6,125 bases of DNA from positions 420-6,544 of the forward strand of contig PLKU01000251.1 in NCBI GenBank assembly GCA_003140705.1, given 5' to 3'. Both the position numbers and the translations under genes were made by a program. Shown here in pieces: positions 1 through 5,905 of the stretch (positions are counted from its first letter, which is position 1; every line of letters starts with the position of its first letter). Under the pieces are notes generated by a model, which saw only the letters and a program-made list of their open reading frames with translations, made no database searches and was not told the DNA's origin. The DNA is from Acidobacteriaceae bacterium. Its GTDB lineage: Bacteria > Acidobacteriota > Terriglobia > Terriglobales > Acidobacteriaceae.

Positions 1-42
1 TTGGCTGCCCTTTCATCTGTCGGCTTGCTGTTTCCATCGAAC

Positions 43-621
43 TTACTGCGGCGCTTGCACCAGAATCCGCTTCGCCGTAATGGTGAAGGTTCCACTGATG
101 CTGGGAATGGGATTGCCATTCAGATCGTAGTAGGTGTAATCGCCCGAGCCGGTGTAAGAGTTTCCGCTCTCGTCAATCCTGGTATTTTGGCGCACTTTCA
201 GCGTTCCAGTCGGATTGCCGCTGCTGAAGGCATCGAACGTGAGATTGAGGTAGGTAAGAACGAATGTCTTCTCGCCTGTCATTTTCCACGCGCCGTGACC
301 CGCGCTGGCCACCGCAATCGGGCTGAAGGACAGTTGGTCGGCTTCCGTGTAGCCACCTCCAGCCGAGTAAGTTTCAATCCCCTGGAAGGTATATCCCGGA
401 ATGGTGACGGTATAGAGCCACGACCCTTCCGGTCCCTGCGGAAGCCAACCGGTAAACTGGGCTTTCGATTCGGCCGCGGTTTGAGCTGTTGCCGCCGCGG
501 GACCGCCAAACACAGCGAGACCAGCAAGGACGGCCAGCACTGCTACAACGTTGTGCAGTTGGCGAAGTCTTGGCTTAGCCATGCCTTCCATATTCCGAGA
601 CTGCGTGTGCGTCGATTTCAT
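43..621 (-). CDS. Secreted lipocalin-like hypothetical protein
   Basis: The 192-residue product has a basic N-terminal stretch, a hydrophobic segment at about residues 25-40 (VVAVLAVLAGLAVFGG) and a likely signal peptidase I site after A46 (ATA|QT), so it should be exported. The mature part alternates short hydrophobic and polar runs typical of a small beta-barrel. It carries G-S-W-L near residue 66, a glycine-rich GIETYSAGGGYTE segment (81-93) and an AGHGAW motif (107-112). These resemble a family of small secreted proteins I recall from acidobacteria and related soil bacteria, which have no established function. No catalytic residues are visible. The start is supported by AGGAGG four bases upstream. 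Internal Met11 and Met14 would give a more ordinary signal-peptide n-region but lack a well-placed ribosome site. The gene is divergent from the sigma factor gene. Reality as a gene: high confidence. Family assignment: moderate. Function: unknown. Confidence 0.8.
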   Translation of the reverse strand: MKSTHTQSRNMEGMAKPRLRQLHNVVAVLAVLAGLAVFGGPAAATAQTAAESKAQFTGWLPQGPEGSWLYTVTIPGYTFQGIETYSAGGGYTEADQLSFSPIAVASAGHGAWKMTGEKTFVLTYLNLTFDAFSSGNPTGTLKVRQNTRIDESGNSYTGSGDYTYYDLNGNPIPSISGTFTITAKRILVQAPQ

Positions 622-633
622 AGGACCTCCTAT
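620..633. repeat. Short palindrome over the ribosome site and start codon
   Basis: The plus strand reads ATAGGA-CC-TCCTAT, six-base arms around a two-base centre. The arms contain the Shine-Dalgarno sequence and the first two bases of the start codon of the leftward gene. It could be an operator half-site pair or chance caused by the AGGAGG motif itself. Confidence 0.4.
626..631 (-). promoter_or_regulatory. Ribosome binding site of the lipocalin-like gene
   Basis: The minus strand reads AGGAGG here, a perfect Shine-Dalgarno core, with four bases before the ATG at 621. The spacing is slightly short. This supports the first Met over Met11 or Met14. The site sits inside an imperfect palindrome, described separately. 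Confidence 0.65.
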
Positions 634-645
634 AGGGTCTGGTTA

Positions 646-672
646 GAGAGTTGGGCCGAAGCAGGCCCTCTC
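646..672 (-). repeat. Bulged inverted repeat in the leader of the lipocalin-like gene
   Basis: GAGAG (646-650) can pair with CTCTC (668-672), and GGCC (654-657) with GGCC (664-667), leaving a three-base bulge and a six-base loop. It begins about 25 bases upstream of the leftward start codon, so if transcribed it would form a leader hairpin. No poly-T run follows on the minus strand, so it is not a standard terminator. Confidence 0.3.
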
Positions 673-690
673 AGGGTTGACCGTAGGCAG

Positions 691-713
691 AACCGGCACT
701 GCTGACACCGGTT
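691..713. promoter_or_regulatory. Operator-like dyad between divergent genes
   Basis: AACCGG (691-696) and CCGGTT (708-713) form a perfect 6-bp inverted repeat with an 11-bp spacer. The centre-to-centre distance is 17 bp, larger than the 10-11 bp usual for a dimeric regulator on one face. Position and symmetry suggest a regulator site, but a 6-bp dyad can arise by chance. Confidence 0.3.
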
Positions 714-843
714 GCTTCACCGTCGCCGATATTTGTCTGCTTCATCTTGGTAAGCGAGAACTGCCGCGCAAAACTACCACGGGCTCAGAAATATCTTTCG
801 CATTGAGCGTGAAGAGGTATGATTCGTTGCATCGGCAGAGCTT

Positions 844-1410
844 ATGGGCGAGGAGCCAACCAGCGTCACCCAACTCCTGAAGGCCTGGAGCGGGGGCAAC
901 CAGGAAGCTTTAGAGGAACTTACGCCGAAGGTGTACCTGGAATTGCGCCGAATGGCGACCAAATACATGCGCAATGAAAGGGCCGGCAACACCTTGCAGG
1001 CCACCGCCTTGGTCCACGAGGTTTTCCTGCGGCTGGTAGAGGTGAACAGCGTCAGCTGGCAGGATCGAGCTCATTTCTTTGCGGTTTCGGCAAACATGAT
1101 GCGGCGGATCCTGGTAGATCGAGCCCGCGCCAAAGGAATGGCCAAAAGGGGCGGAGCGGTACTACACCTGAATCTGGACGATGTGCCCGAGATCGCCTCG
1201 GGCTCCAGGGACCGTGAAATTGTCGCCGTCGACGAAGCGCTGGATGCATTGGCTCAGATCGACCCGCGCAAAGCAAAGGTCATCGAGCTCCGATTCTTCG
1301 GAGGCCTTAGCGTCGAGGAGACGGCAGAAGTGCTGAAGATTTCCCCTCAAAGTGTCATGCGCGATTGGAAGATGGCCAGGGCTTGGCTCATGACCGAGCT
1401 CGCGCGCTGA
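844..1410 (+). CDS. ECF sigma factor, Sigma70_ECF / SigZ-like type
   Basis: The 188-residue protein is an RNA polymerase sigma factor of the extracytoplasmic function type, directing transcription of a specific gene set. Region 2 spans about residues 18-98, with the family-typical ALVHEVFLRL (55-64) and HFFAVSANMMRRILVDRAR (77-95). Region 4 spans about 131-186, with LRFFGGLSVEETAEVLKIS (149-167) and the helix-turn-helix recognition segment SVMRDWKMARAWL. Many relatives have T-V-K/R-R-D-W there, so M172 is a small departure. Length fits the family. In-frame stop TGA at 820-822 and the lack of other ATG/GTG/TTG codons make ATG 844 the only natural start, although the upstream GGCAGAG is a weak ribosome site. 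Relatives in acidobacteria and planctomycetes often neighbour Ser/Thr kinase genes; none is here, nor an anti-sigma factor. Targets cannot be read from the sequence; the downstream exported genes are candidates. Confidence 0.92.
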   Translation: MGEEPTSVTQLLKAWSGGNQEALEELTPKVYLELRRMATKYMRNERAGNTLQATALVHEVFLRLVEVNSVSWQDRAHFFAVSANMMRRILVDRARAKGMAKRGGAVLHLNLDDVPEIASGSRDREIVAVDEALDALAQIDPRKAKVIELRFFGGLSVEETAEVLKISPQSVMRDWKMARAWLMTELAR

Positions 1411-1557
1411 GAATATCGACCTGTTTATCTTGACGGCGCCAGGCGCTCCTCGTTTGCGTCTAAGTTGCCAATCATCGTTCCTCTTTCATGCGTTGCCGGC
1501 ATCGTACACGTCTCGCGGCGCATTGCGTTCAACTGTTCCTTCGCTCAACTCCGGTTT

Positions 1558-1621
1558 GGAAAACCTAAGGTGAGCCAGATCCTAATTTGCCCCGATATGT
1601 CGGCTCCTCGAAAGGTTTTCC
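1558..1621. repeat. Nested inverted repeat, possible structured RNA or regulatory element
   Basis: GGAAAACCT (1558-1566) is the exact reverse complement of AGGTTTTCC (1613-1621). Inside it, GAGCC (1572-1576) is the exact reverse complement of GGCTC (1602-1606). Together they form a two-part stem of 9 and 5 bp, separated by a small internal loop (5 and 6 bases) and closed by a 25-base apical region. That region can itself fold as CCGA-TATG-TCGG. There is no poly-T tract after the right arm, so it does not look like a terminator. Function unknown. Confidence 0.45.
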
Positions 1622-1733
1622 GCTTATTCAGAGTCATTCCGGGCGGATGCTGCGCAAACAAGTCAAGAGTACTGCGATCGCCAGACCTGTTCTTACCAGC
1701 CGCCACATACCCTTGCACTGGACGTAAGAAACA

Positions 1734-1762
1734 TCGTCAACTGAGCGGACTGAGCGTATAGT
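1734..1762 (+). promoter_or_regulatory. Candidate promoter of the hydrolase-CHAT operon
   Basis: TCGTCA (1734-1739, four of six matches to TTGACA) is followed after 17 bp by TATAGT (1757-1762, five of six matches to TATAAT). Transcription would start near 1769, giving a leader of about 47 bases. The -35 box is weak, so an activator or alternative sigma factor may be needed. I cannot tell whether the nearby ECF sigma factor uses this region. Confidence 0.35.
1741..1758 (+). repeat. Tandem 9-bp direct repeat in the promoter region
   Basis: CTGAGCGGA (1741-1749) is followed directly by CTGAGCGTA (1750-1758), eight of nine bases identical. The repeats lie in the spacer of the candidate promoter and run into its -10 box, a position where a bound protein would block or modify transcription. 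Confidence 0.4.
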
Positions 1763-1803
1763 GTTTGGTTACCCGAGAAATAGGGTGGAATCTTCAGCTG
1801 ATC

Positions 1804-1809
1804 GGGAGG
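1804..1809 (+). promoter_or_regulatory. Ribosome binding site that sets the hydrolase start
   Basis: GGGAGG lies six bases upstream of ATG 1816. A longer frame from TTG at 1765 has no comparable site and would put 17 residues in front of a normal signal peptide, so 1816 is preferred. Confidence 0.7.
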
Positions 1810-1815
1810 CTGACG

Positions 1816-2661
1816 ATGAAGCATGTGAAGCGCAACGGATGGCTCACTTTGGGTTTTATGGTTCTGGCCGCAACGTCGATTGGAGCATCCCAAACCCAGA
1901 CAAGGATTAACTTTTCTTCACTCGATACCGCCCATCCCTATAGAGTGTCGGGCACGCTCTACCTTCCGGAAAATGCTTCAGGCCCGTTTCCCGCGATTGT
2001 TCTGATACATGGCACCACCGGTGTCGACCAGCGCAACGTGCTTTATCGCCAACCGCTTCTCGGTGCGGGGATTGGGGTTTTCGAGGTCGACTTCAAGACC
2101 GGAATTTATAGGGGCTCCACGGACCGGCCAAAGCCCGACAACTTCGTGCCGATGGCCTTCGCGGCGTTGAAGGAACTACGCAAACTGCCCACCGTTGATC
2201 CCAACCGCATAGGCATTATGGGCTTTTCATTGGGCGGCAACGTCGCCTTGAGAACTGCCATGGAAAGCAACGTTCAGCATTGGATGGCCGCCGACAAGGG
2301 ATTCGTCGCGTATGTCATGTTCTACCCGGTGTGCGACCACTTCACGAAAGAGTTTGAGGGGAGCGGCAGCCAGCTCACCGGCGGTCCGATGATCATTTTT
2401 TACGGAACCGATGACTCTTTTGGCGAGGGCAAAGCCGTTCCGGGGTTCAAGAAACTTCTCGCGAGCAAGTATAACTTTCAGCTAATCACTGTCGAATACG
2501 CGGGAGCGACGCACGGCTTCAACCTCGATGGGCCCGAAATGACCTTATTCGACCCCGCCGCCAAAGGAATGAGAGCCCACATTAAATGGGACCCCGAGGC
2601 AGCGCACGATTCGGTAACCAAAACGGTAGCATTTCTGCGTGACAATTTGGTTGCCAAATGA
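1816..2661 (+). CDS. Exported dienelactone-hydrolase-family alpha/beta hydrolase
   Basis: From ATG 1816 the product has 281 residues. The first 24 form a Sec signal peptide (basic KHVKRN, hydrophobic core WLTLGFMVLAA, likely cleavage SIGA|SQT), so the enzyme should work in the periplasm or outside. The rest is an alpha/beta hydrolase of the dienelactone hydrolase superfamily. It shows the oxyanion-side motif IVLIHGTTG (61-69), nucleophile elbow GIMGFSLGGN with Ser138, acid segment FYGTDDSF with D200 (or D199), and the histidine motif ATHGFN with His233. Classical dienelactone hydrolase uses Cys as nucleophile; Ser here fits the wider esterase-like group. Such enzymes cleave ester or lactone bonds, but the substrate cannot be predicted. 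The FYPVCDH segment (169-175) is also typical of this clade in my recollection. The CHAT gene follows after 85 bp with no clear terminator between them, suggesting co-transcription. Confidence 0.88.
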   Translation: MKHVKRNGWLTLGFMVLAATSIGASQTQTRINFSSLDTAHPYRVSGTLYLPENASGPFPAIVLIHGTTGVDQRNVLYRQPLLGAGIGVFEVDFKTGIYRGSTDRPKPDNFVPMAFAALKELRKLPTVDPNRIGIMGFSLGGNVALRTAMESNVQHWMAADKGFVAYVMFYPVCDHFTKEFEGSGSQLTGGPMIIFYGTDDSFGEGKAVPGFKKLLASKYNFQLITVEYAGATHGFNLDGPEMTLFDPAAKGMRAHIKWDPEAAHDSVTKTVAFLRDNLVAK

Positions 2662-2734
2662 CGGACGCCTGTTCGTAGCGGCCATCAGGGAAGAGCAGGT
2701 CGAACTAATCTATCCAGCGCCAACCCGGTAGTAC

Positions 2735-2739
2735 GGAGG
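2735..2739 (+). promoter_or_regulatory. Ribosome binding site of the TPR-CHAT gene
   Basis: GGAGG lies seven bases upstream of ATG 2747, an ideal Shine-Dalgarno arrangement. It supports strong independent initiation of the long reading frame even if the gene is co-transcribed with the hydrolase. Confidence 0.75.
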
Positions 2740-2746
2740 GAGAACG

Positions 2747-5700
2747 ATGAATTTGGCGCAGAGAATTCGAGTCATTGCATGCCTGAGTTTCGGGCTGCTT
2801 GCGGCCACGGCTGCTGGCGCGCAAACCTCGTCCGTCCAGGATCAGATCAAGCAGCATGAACAAAACCTCGATAATGCACGCGCGACGCGACGGGTGAGCG
2901 ACGAAGGGTTTGAACTGATTACTCTCGGCTATCTGTACAGGCAAGCGGGGCAGATGCAAAAAGCGCTGGAACGGCTCAAGGAGGCCTTGCAGATTGAACA
3001 GCGTGCGGACAACCAAGCCGGCCAGGCGATGACGCAGAACACAATGGGCAGGGTGTACAGCGACTTGGGCCAGCAAGACAAAGCGCTGGCGCTGTTCGAC
3101 GAGACCTTGGCGATTTGGCGCAAGTTGAGGATACGACCAGCCGAGGCCAACACGCTGAACAATATTGGCAGGGCGTATAACGACCTAGGGCGACGGGATG
3201 AGGCGCTGCAGCGCCTGAATGAGGCGCTCGCAATCTGGCACGACCGCGACAGCGGGCAGGGCGGACGGATTCTCAGTAGGAGGGACATGCTGCACGACCT
3301 GGGGCAGTTAAGAGCTCTCAAGGAACTCAACGAATCACTGCCGGCGAACTTGCGGGAGGCAGGCGGCCGCGCCGGCGAAGCGAACACGCTCGACAATCTG
3401 GGAGAGACCTATTCCGACATGGGCCGGGGCCAAGAGGCCTTCAACCATTTCAACCAGGCGCTCGCCATATGGCGCGAAGTGGGAGAACAGGGCGGCGAGG
3501 CACTGACCTTGAACAGCATGGGCAGGGCGTATGCGGACATGGGATTGAAGCAGAACTCCCTTGATGTTTTTAACCGGGCCCTGTCGATATCGCGCACCAT
3601 AGGCAACCGGCAGGCCGAAGCGCTGACGCTGAACAACATCGGCCGCCTGTACCGCGACCTAGGGCAACACCAGACGGCTCTGGACTACTACAAGCAGGCG
3701 TTGCCCATCTGGCGCGAGATAGGAAATCGCATCGGGGAGGGGTTGGCCCTCAACGACATTGGGAGAGCTTACGCAGACATGGGTCAGCCGCAACAGGCGC
3801 TGGATTACAGCAAGCAGGCATTGCCGATTTGGCGCGAGACCGGGACGCGGCGCGGCGAAGCAGCGACGCTGAATAATATGGGCCGAGATTATTCCAACCT
3901 GGGAGAAACAGACGAGGCCCTGGAGTACGATAGCGATGCGCTGCCAATCTGGCACGAGGTGGAAGATCGGCGTGGTGAAGCGCTGGCGATGATGACCATC
4001 GGCTGGGCCTACTCGGCGCGGAAGGAGCCGGAGAAGGCGCTTGCCAGCGAACTGGCCGCACTGTCATTGGCGACGGCCGTGGGCGATCCGGAGGTTCAAG
4101 GCGGAATTGAAACCACGCTAATGATCGGGTTCCGCGACCAGGGCCGTACCGAGGACGCGATCTTCTTCGGGATGGATGCAGTGTGCGCCTACCAACAGAT
4201 TCGCAAAAACATCGCGGGGATGGACAAGGATCTGCAAGCCGGATTCGCGCAATCGAAATCGATGACCTATCGCGTGCTCGCAGAGCTTCTCATTGAGGAT
4301 GACCGTCTTGGCGAGGCAGAACAGATTCTCGACCTACTCAAAGAACAGGAGCTGAGAGACATTGTGCGCGGCGCTCCCGAGGGCGCGGCCAAAATCGAGC
4401 CCTTGAAGCTGACTGCCGCACAGCAGAAGGCACAGAGCGATCTGGCGGAGCTGGAAAAGAAGGCGCTCGTCTTTGAGCAGCTTACAGTTGACATCGCCGG
4501 CTTACAAGCGAATGCGGCCCGCACCCCCGCTGATGACGCAAGACTGAAGCAATTGAACTCGAGCATGGACCAGGAAGGCGCAGCAATCGCGGCTTACGTT
4601 GCCGGCACCATCGATCCGGAGCTGAAGGTGAATGCAGAGGCCGTTCGAATGGGCGGAGCCTCAGGAAACGATCAATCCGCGCAAAGCTATTTGCAGAATA
4701 CGTTGAGGAAGCTTGGTCCCCATGTATTGGGTGTACGGTTGTTGCTGGGCGTGAATCATACCTACGAGATTGTTGTCACGGCCGATACGAGAAAGAAAAT
4801 CGAGCTGCAGGCCACGCCGGCCGAGTTGCGCGCCAAGGCGTTTGAGGTCCTGAAGACTCTCCGTGCGCGCAACGCTGATCCCAGACCGCAGTTGACCGAA
4901 TTGTATGCCATGATTGTCGCACCCGTGGAAGAGGAGTTGAAGGCGCTTGAAGCGCAGCCTGCCGCCCAGGGTGGTGTTCCCACACTGTTGTGGTCATTGG
5001 ACGACGTTTTGCGCTACGTTCCGATGGGCGCCCTCTACGATGGTCACCGCTACTTGGTGGAAGGCTTCAACAACGTCCTCTTTACGCCCGAGAGTTATGG
5101 GCACATGACGGATTCACCGCTCGCGAACGGCGCCAAACCCAGCGTGCTGGCAATGGGGCTATCAAAGAGTTATGGCGGTCTGCCGCCGTTGCCGGGCGTG
5201 ATGCCTGAACTGGATGCCGTGGTCCATGACCCCAGCGTGCCCGAATCGCATGGCCCGATGGAGGGAAAGCTGCTGCCAAATGAACAGTTCACCCTTGCGG
5301 CAATGAAGGCAGAGCTTGCTCCTGCCAAGAGTTTTTCAGTGGTCCACATCGCCAGCCATTTTGTGGTGGAGGCCGGCGCCGGTGAGGAACCTTTTCTGAT
5401 GATGGGCGGAGAGGACAGTGGAGACGCGAAAGGATTCGAATGGAATCTCTCAGATATGGAGAATTCCGAAGTCATGTTTCATGGCACGAAGCTTCTGACG
5501 CTCTCGGCTTGCAGCACGGCAAAAGACTACACATCAAGGAACGGCTTGGAGATGGACAGCTTGGGTATGGTTGCCCAGCAGAAGGATGCTCAAGCGGTGT
5601 TGGCGACTCTTTGGGACGTGAATGACGCCAGTACGAGCCGGTTGATGAGCGATTTCTACGACCGCTGGGTCAAGAATCCTGTCGCGGGAAAAGCGGATGC

Positions 5701-5869
5701 ACTGCGGCAGGCGCAGATTGCATTCCTGCACGGGTCCACCGAATCGCAGGGCGCGGGAGGCGGCCGCGGCTTTCAAGCAGAGTCGGAGCCGGCCGCAGTT
5801 GTGCACGATGCCGGTTACTCTCATCCGTTTTACTGGGCGCCGTTTGTTCTGATTGGCAATTACCAATGA
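2747..5869 (+). CDS. Exported TPR-repeat protein with C-terminal CHAT (caspase-like) domain
   Basis: The 1040-residue protein starts with a Sec signal peptide (hydrophobic core about residues 8-23, cleavage AGA|QT after A25). Residues 54-491 hold about eleven TPR-type helical hairpins with a 40-residue period; the clearest read N-N-I/M-G-R-x-Y-x-D-L/M-G then A-L-P/A-I-W-R-E. They should form a superhelical protein-binding scaffold. A helical linker (about 492-545) and a charged, coiled-coil-like stretch (about 556-640) follow. The CHAT domain covers about 650-1040, with LRYVPMGALY (755-764), LPPLPGVMPELDAV, HIASHF (867-872), LLTLSACST (917-924), AVLATLWDVND (950-960) and a final HPFYWAPFVLIGNYQ. 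His871 and Cys922 match the caspase-like catalytic pair, so protease activity is plausible. The ribosome site and signal peptide fix the start. It is probably in one operon with the preceding hydrolase. CHAT proteins are tied to protein cleavage and cell-death-like responses; an exported one more likely acts in the cell envelope. Target unknown. Confidence 0.93.
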   Translation: MNLAQRIRVIACLSFGLLAATAAGAQTSSVQDQIKQHEQNLDNARATRRVSDEGFELITLGYLYRQAGQMQKALERLKEALQIEQRADNQAGQAMTQNTMGRVYSDLGQQDKALALFDETLAIWRKLRIRPAEANTLNNIGRAYNDLGRRDEALQRLNEALAIWHDRDSGQGGRILSRRDMLHDLGQLRALKELNESLPANLREAGGRAGEANTLDNLGETYSDMGRGQEAFNHFNQALAIWREVGEQGGEALTLNSMGRAYADMGLKQNSLDVFNRALSISRTIGNRQAEALTLNNIGRLYRDLGQHQTALDYYKQALPIWREIGNRIGEGLALNDIGRAYADMGQPQQALDYSKQALPIWRETGTRRGEAATLNNMGRDYSNLGETDEALEYDSDALPIWHEVEDRRGEALAMMTIGWAYSARKEPEKALASELAALSLATAVGDPEVQGGIETTLMIGFRDQGRTEDAIFFGMDAVCAYQQIRKNIAGMDKDLQAGFAQSKSMTYRVLAELLIEDDRLGEAEQILDLLKEQELRDIVRGAPEGAAKIEPLKLTAAQQKAQSDLAELEKKALVFEQLTVDIAGLQANAARTPADDARLKQLNSSMDQEGAAIAAYVAGTIDPELKVNAEAVRMGGASGNDQSAQSYLQNTLRKLGPHVLGVRLLLGVNHTYEIVVTADTRKKIELQATPAELRAKAFEVLKTLRARNADPRPQLTELYAMIVAPVEEELKALEAQPAAQGGVPTLLWSLDDVLRYVPMGALYDGHRYLVEGFNNVLFTPESYGHMTDSPLANGAKPSVLAMGLSKSYGGLPPLPGVMPELDAVVHDPSVPESHGPMEGKLLPNEQFTLAAMKAELAPAKSFSVVHIASHFVVEAGAGEEPFLMMGGEDSGDAKGFEWNLSDMENSEVMFHGTKLLTLSACSTAKDYTSRNGLEMDSLGMVAQQKDAQAVLATLWDVNDASTSRLMSDFYDRWVKNPVAGKADALRQAQIAFLHGSTESQGAGGGRGFQAESEPAAVVHDAGYSHPFYWAPFVLIGNYQ
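2906..4219 (+). repeat. Eleven tandem 40-residue (120-bp) TPR-coding repeats
   Basis: The frame from residue 54 to 491 divides into eleven units. Nine or so are clear and nine are exactly 40 residues. Unit 3 (134-174) has 41 and unit 4 (175-211) only 37 and is degenerate. The 40-residue period is longer than the classical 34 and resembles kinesin-light-chain-like TPR arrays. Units 7 and 8 (292-331, 332-371) share 28 of 40 residues by hand count. This is coding repetition, not a CRISPR or satellite array. Confidence 0.85.
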
Positions 5870-5882
5870 AGACTATTTAGGC

Positions 5883-5905
5883 AAACATGTGCCGCCCACA
5901 CGTTT
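5883..5905 (+). terminator. Terminator-like hairpin after the TPR-CHAT gene
   Basis: AAACATGTG (5883-5891) and CACACGTTT (5897-5905) form a nine-position stem with one A-C mismatch and a CCGCC loop, starting 13 bases after the stop codon. Only three T residues end the stem and no longer T-run follows, so termination may be weak or need Rho. Position right after the operon end favours a terminator. Confidence 0.4.

Larger units (their letters stand above)
634..843. promoter_or_regulatory. Divergent intergenic region with two dyads
   Basis: This gap between the leftward secreted-protein gene and the rightward sigma gene must hold both promoters. I see no convincing -35/-10 pair with proper spacing in either direction; TTGACC at 677-682 has no matching -10 element. 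Two symmetric elements stand out. One is a bulged hairpin at 646-672 (GAGAG and GGCC pairing with GGCC and CTCTC). The other is a perfect 6-bp inverted repeat, AACCGG/CCGGTT, at 691-713. The 67-codon open frame across 677-880 shows no family resemblance and overlaps the sigma gene, so I do not call it. Confidence 0.45.
1411..1815. other. 405-bp gene-free interval with structured and promoter elements
   Basis: This stretch between the sigma gene and the hydrolase gene has no convincing coding sequence. A 98-codon open frame at 1465-1761 begins with TTG, lacks a ribosome site, and encodes a basic, cysteine-containing product with no recognisable domain. The interval contains a nested inverted repeat (1558-1621), a tandem 9-bp repeat (1741-1758), a candidate sigma-70-like promoter (1734-1762) and the ribosome site of the hydrolase. 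GGCGCC followed by GGCGCT at about 1434-1446 could form a short hairpin after the sigma stop, but no T-run follows, so I do not call a terminator. Confidence 0.6.

Noticed and set aside
1..705. Long plus-strand open frame over the lipocalin-like gene
   Set aside because: It is antisense to a gene with a signal peptide, ribosome site and family resemblance, starts with TTG at the window edge, and its product has no recognisable domain.
677..880. 67-codon plus-strand open frame before the sigma gene
   Set aside because: It overlaps the sigma start in another frame, has no ribosome site and no recognisable sequence.
1434..1446. GGCGCC-A-GGCGCT as a terminator of the sigma gene
   Set aside because: The stem must shrink to about four pairs to leave a loop, and no T-run follows.
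1465..1761. 98-codon plus-strand open frame between sigma and hydrolase
   Set aside because: TTG start without a ribosome site, basic low-similarity product, and it covers the inverted repeats and candidate promoter.
2705..3396. Minus-strand open frames across the TPR region
   Set aside because: They are antisense reflections of the repeated, GC-rich TPR coding sequence; their Ser/Arg/Pro/Cys-rich products look artificial.
2906..4219. Regular 120-bp periodicity considered as a CRISPR or satellite array
   Set aside because: The period is in frame, the repeats are diverged at the DNA level, and they encode TPR helices.
2747..5869. Direct assignment as Csx29 of a type III-E CRISPR system
   Set aside because: No gRAMP, Csx30, Csx31 or CRISPR array is present, and this protein has a signal peptide. 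It is only an analogue.
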